From Chryseobacterium tagetis (GTDB lineage Bacteria; Bacteroidota; Bacteroidia; Flavobacteriales; Weeksellaceae): 64,000 nucleotides of DNA. The notes beneath the pieces are model-generated. The model had not been told where the DNA came from. It worked only from the letters and a program-made list of their open reading frames with translations, and did no database searches. Positions 61,683-64,000 of the stretch are shown piece by piece. The translations under genes and the position numbers were made by a program. The DNA lies in the NCBI RefSeq assembly GCF_016735585.2, contig NZ_JAERSE020000002.1, forward strand, positions 248,001 through 312,000. The letters are read 5' to 3'. Positions within the stretch are counted from its first letter, which is position 1. Each line of letters opens with the position of its first letter.

Positions 61683-62114
61683 ATGGATTTTTACAACATT
61701 TTACTTAATGCCCACAAAGGATTTGGGTATTTGGAATTGCTTTTAGTAGCACTATTTGTTATTGCTCTTTTAGCAACTATGTTTGGGTTCAGCGGAAAAG
61801 TGAACAAATTTTTGAAGAAAACGACGCTTTTCACAATGATTTTCTTCCACGTTCAATTTTTATTGGGAATCATTATGCTGATCACTACTTTTACAAAAGG
61901 ACTTAATATGGGAGAAGTAATGAAAAATACAGCCTTAAGATTCCAGTATGTAGAACATCCATTTTCAATGTTGATCGCGGCAGTTTTAATGACGATTGTC
62001 AACAAAAAAGTAAAATCTAATGATACGATTTCTTTAGGAGTTGTCATCATGGGATTGATCGCGGTAGGCTTATTTGCATTCGCGTTCCCTTGGACAAGAG
62101 TCTTTGGGGCATAA
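61683..62114 (+). CDS. Four-helix membrane protein of unknown function
   Basis: The 143-aa protein has four predicted helices (about 17-36, 48-70, 88-107, 118-138) and three His residues near the helix ends (NAHKGFG, FFHVQF, EHPFSM), which could bind a metal or heme. I know no certain function. Some annotations of similar proteins call them cytochrome b-like. It precedes asd by 30 bp and is likely co-transcribed with it. Confidence 0.75.
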   Translation: MDFYNILLNAHKGFGYLELLLVALFVIALLATMFGFSGKVNKFLKKTTLFTMIFFHVQFLLGIIMLITTFTKGLNMGEVMKNTALRFQYVEHPFSMLIAAVLMTIVNKKVKSNDTISLGVVIMGLIAVGLFAFAFPWTRVFGA

Positions 62115-62144
62115 ATATATTAACAAAAATTATTAATTAAATCA

Positions 62145-63137
62145 ATGAAAGTAGCTGTAGTAGGTTCAACAGGAATGGTTGGACAAGTTATGCTTAAAGT
62201 TCTGGAAGAAAGAAACTTCCCTATCACCGAACTAATTCCGGTAGCATCCGAAAAATCTGTAGGTAAGAAGGTGAAGTATAAACAGGAGGAATTTACGATT
62301 GTAAGCATGAAAGACGCTATAGCTGCTAAACCGGAGATTGCAATCTTCTCTGCAGGCGGTGGTACTTCTCTTGAATTTGCTCCACTTTTCGCAGAAGCAG
62401 GAACAACAGTTATCGACAATTCTTCAGCATGGAGAATGGATCCCGATAAGAAGCTGGTCGTTCCCGAAATCAATGCAGATGTATTGACGAAAGAAGACAA
62501 AATCATTGCAAATCCGAACTGTTCTACCATTCAGTTGGTAATGGTTTTAGGACCTTTGAACAAAAAATATGATTTAAAAAGAGTAATCGTTTCAACGTAC
62601 CAGTCTGTAACAGGAACAGGTAAAGCAGCTGTAGACCAATTAAATGGCGAAATCAGCGGAAACGATTCAGTTGCAAAAGTATATCCTTATCAGATTTTCA
62701 AAAATGCACTTCCACACTGTGACGTTTTTGCAGATGATGATTACACTAAAGAAGAAATTAAATTAATGAAAGAACCTAAGAAAATCTTAGGGGATGACAC
62801 ATTTAATTTAACGGCAACTGCAGTGAGAGTTCCTGTACAGGGAGGACACTCAGAAAGTGTAAACATCGAATTTGAAAATGAATTTGACCTCGATGAAGTA
62901 AGAAAAATCTTATCTGAAACCCCGGGAGTTGTGGTAATGGATAATGTAAAAAACAACGAATATCCGATGCCGCTGTACTCCGAAGGGAAAGACGAAGTTT
63001 TCGTCGGAAGAATAAGGCGAGATCTATCACAGCCAAAGACCCTGAATCTCTGGATTGTGGCAGACAATCTGCGAAAAGGAGCCGCTACCAATGCAGTACA
63101 AATCGCAGAATACCTTGTAGCAAACAACTTAGTTTAA
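62145..63137 (+). CDS. asd: Aspartate-semialdehyde dehydrogenase
   Basis: Reduces aspartyl-4-phosphate to aspartate semialdehyde in lysine/diaminopimelate, threonine and methionine synthesis. The 330-aa protein has the Rossmann motif VVGSTGMVGQ (residues 5-14), SAGGGTSLE (about 69), the catalytic Cys126 in NPNCSTIQ, and the GGHSESVNIEFE segment with the active-site His. It is followed by a strong terminator. Confidence 0.96.
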   Translation: MKVAVVGSTGMVGQVMLKVLEERNFPITELIPVASEKSVGKKVKYKQEEFTIVSMKDAIAAKPEIAIFSAGGGTSLEFAPLFAEAGTTVIDNSSAWRMDPDKKLVVPEINADVLTKEDKIIANPNCSTIQLVMVLGPLNKKYDLKRVIVSTYQSVTGTGKAAVDQLNGEISGNDSVAKVYPYQIFKNALPHCDVFADDDYTKEEIKLMKEPKKILGDDTFNLTATAVRVPVQGGHSESVNIEFENEFDLDEVRKILSETPGVVVMDNVKNNEYPMPLYSEGKDEVFVGRIRRDLSQPKTLNLWIVADNLRKGAATNAVQIAEYLVANNLV

Positions 63138-63149
63138 ACTAACAAACAT

Positions 63150-63182
63150 AAAAAGAGTCTCAAAATTGAGATTCTTTTTTTT
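63150..63182 (+). terminator. Terminator after asd
   Basis: AAAAAGAGTCTCAA and TTGAGATTCTTTTT form a long stem with one G-U pair and a very small loop (the innermost pairs probably open), followed by T's. Confidence 0.85.
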
Positions 63183-63191
63183 ATCAAACCT

Positions 63192-64000
63192 ATGAACGTT
63201 CAGAAGACTACAAATAAAGATAAAATAGGCTTTCAAAAACTCATCGCAGTTTTTGGCATTATTCTTTTTATTGGGAAAATCGTTGCTTGGAAACTCACTA
63301 AATCAGATGCTGTTTTTTCTGATGCAATGGAAAGCATTGTCAACATCATCAGTGCTTTTATGGGACTCTATTCTTTATACCTTGCCGCCAAACCAAAAGA
63401 TGAAGACCATCCCTACGGACACGGAAAAGTAGAGTTCGTTACTTCAGGTATTGAAGGCGCCCTTATTGCCATTGCAGGAGTGATCATCATCTACGAAGGA
63501 ATCAACAGTCTAATTGCAGGAAAGGTATTAAATAAACTGGATTGGGGAATATTCATCATTGCCGCAACAGCAATTATCAATTACCTATTAGGATATATTT
63601 CCATCAAAAAAGGAGAAAATGAAAATTCTCTGGTTCTTATCTCATCAGGAAAGCACTTACAATCCGATACCGTTACAACACTTGGAGTTGTGGTCAGTTT
63701 AATCGTGGTTTATTTTACAAAAATCTACTGGATAGACTCCGTAGTAGCACTTATTTTTGGAGCTTATATTATTTTTGTGGGATACAAGATTGTCCGAAAG
63801 TCTTTAAGTGGAATTATGGACGAACAGGACCCGGATTTACTTAACCAGATTATTGCTTTACTTGAAGAAAACAGAAGAATAGAATGGATAGACGTTCACA
63901 ATATGAAAATCCAGCAATTCGGAGCCTCTCTTCATATTGATGCACACATTACACTTCCATGGTATTACAGCCTTCGTGAAGCCCATAGTGAAATGGAGAA
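63192..64000 (+). CDS. Cation diffusion facilitator (CDF) metal transporter (C-terminus cut by window edge)
   Basis: CDF-family exporter of Zn(II), Fe(II), Mn(II) or similar ions by exchange with protons. 269 codons are visible, starting MNVQKTTNKDK. Helix 2 has SDAMESIVNI with the metal-site Asp, then HPYGHGKVEF. Helix 5 has SSGKHLQSDTVTTLG, with metal-site His and Asp. The cytoplasmic ZT_dimer domain begins about residue 210 (GIMDEQDPDLL), with VHNMKIQQFGASLHIDAHI. The 3' end lies outside the window. The ATG at 63192 follows the asd terminator. I see no exact TAnnTTTG box in the gap. Confidence 0.92.
   Translation, partial: MNVQKTTNKDKIGFQKLIAVFGIILFIGKIVAWKLTKSDAVFSDAMESIVNIISAFMGLYSLYLAAKPKDEDHPYGHGKVEFVTSGIEGALIAIAGVIIIYEGINSLIAGKVLNKLDWGIFIIAATAIINYLLGYISIKKGENENSLVLISSGKHLQSDTVTTLGVVVSLIVVYFTKIYWIDSVVALIFGAYIIFVGYKIVRKSLSGIMDEQDPDLLNQIIALLEENRRIEWIDVHNMKIQQFGASLHIDAHITLPWYYSLREAHSEME

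Overview
The window looks like a chromosome segment of a Bacteroidota flavobacterium, most likely Chryseobacterium or a close relative in the Weeksellaceae. Four things point there. The DNA is AT-rich. Genes start without clear Shine-Dalgarno sequences. Many genes are preceded by the Bacteroidota -7 promoter box TAnnTTTG. Several proteins carry gliding-motility/type IX secretion (T9SS) C-terminal domains or flavobacterial lipoprotein signals. I saw no mobile elements, tRNA/rRNA genes or CRISPR arrays.

Layout. (1) 1-4341, minus strand: the translation/transcription operon rimP-nusA-infB, with infB running off the left edge. (2) 4568-32494: a surface-polysaccharide (O-antigen or capsule type) locus of about 28 kb. 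It opens with a nucleotide-sugar operon (ugd, a GT2, a membrane protein, rfbB, rfbA) that ends in a clear terminator. Next come an ABC-2 polysaccharide exporter (Wzm/Wzt type), an FkbM methyltransferase, a long run of family-2 glycosyltransferases, a small SDR protein, a second methyltransferase with a CxxC-pair N-terminus, and an AsnB-type amidotransferase. A minus-strand block at 23910-28098 encodes an SGNH-like protein, an MBOAT acyltransferase, an acyltransferase-3 protein and a methyltransferase. The locus closes with one GT2 and an alternating GT4 / LbH acetyltransferase / GT4 / LbH acetyltransferase series. I count twelve glycosyltransferases in all. No initiating sugar-phosphate transferase, Wzx/Wzy or rmlC/rmlD is present, so those steps must be encoded elsewhere or not be used.

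(3) 32795-36199: a carbonate module of beta-carbonic anhydrase, small secreted protein, SulP transporter and second beta-carbonic anhydrase. It is followed on the minus strand by pth, a lipoprotein and mfd. (4) 41634-45967: small secreted proteins and lipoproteins, a GH3-family enzyme and an MFS transporter, separated by strong hairpin terminators. (5) 46118-54936: three large T9SS-exported, adhesin-like proteins with nearly the same C-terminal half. Two of them have an L-type-lectin-like N-terminus. dnaB and rnhA lie between the first and second. (6) 55043-64000: nitroreductase, nadB, an unknown membrane protein, nadC, a TonB-dependent receptor, a four-helix membrane protein, asd and a truncated CDF metal transporter.

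The main functional theme is the cell surface: synthesis, amidation, methylation, acylation and ABC export of a polysaccharide, plus T9SS-delivered lectin-like proteins and surface lipoproteins. The most interesting small-scale signal is that TAnnTTTG boxes lie only 3-6 nt before the start codons of five unrelated genes, which predicts leaderless or near-leaderless mRNAs. At one of these sites the -7 box begins inside the 3' arm of the upstream gene's terminator hairpin.
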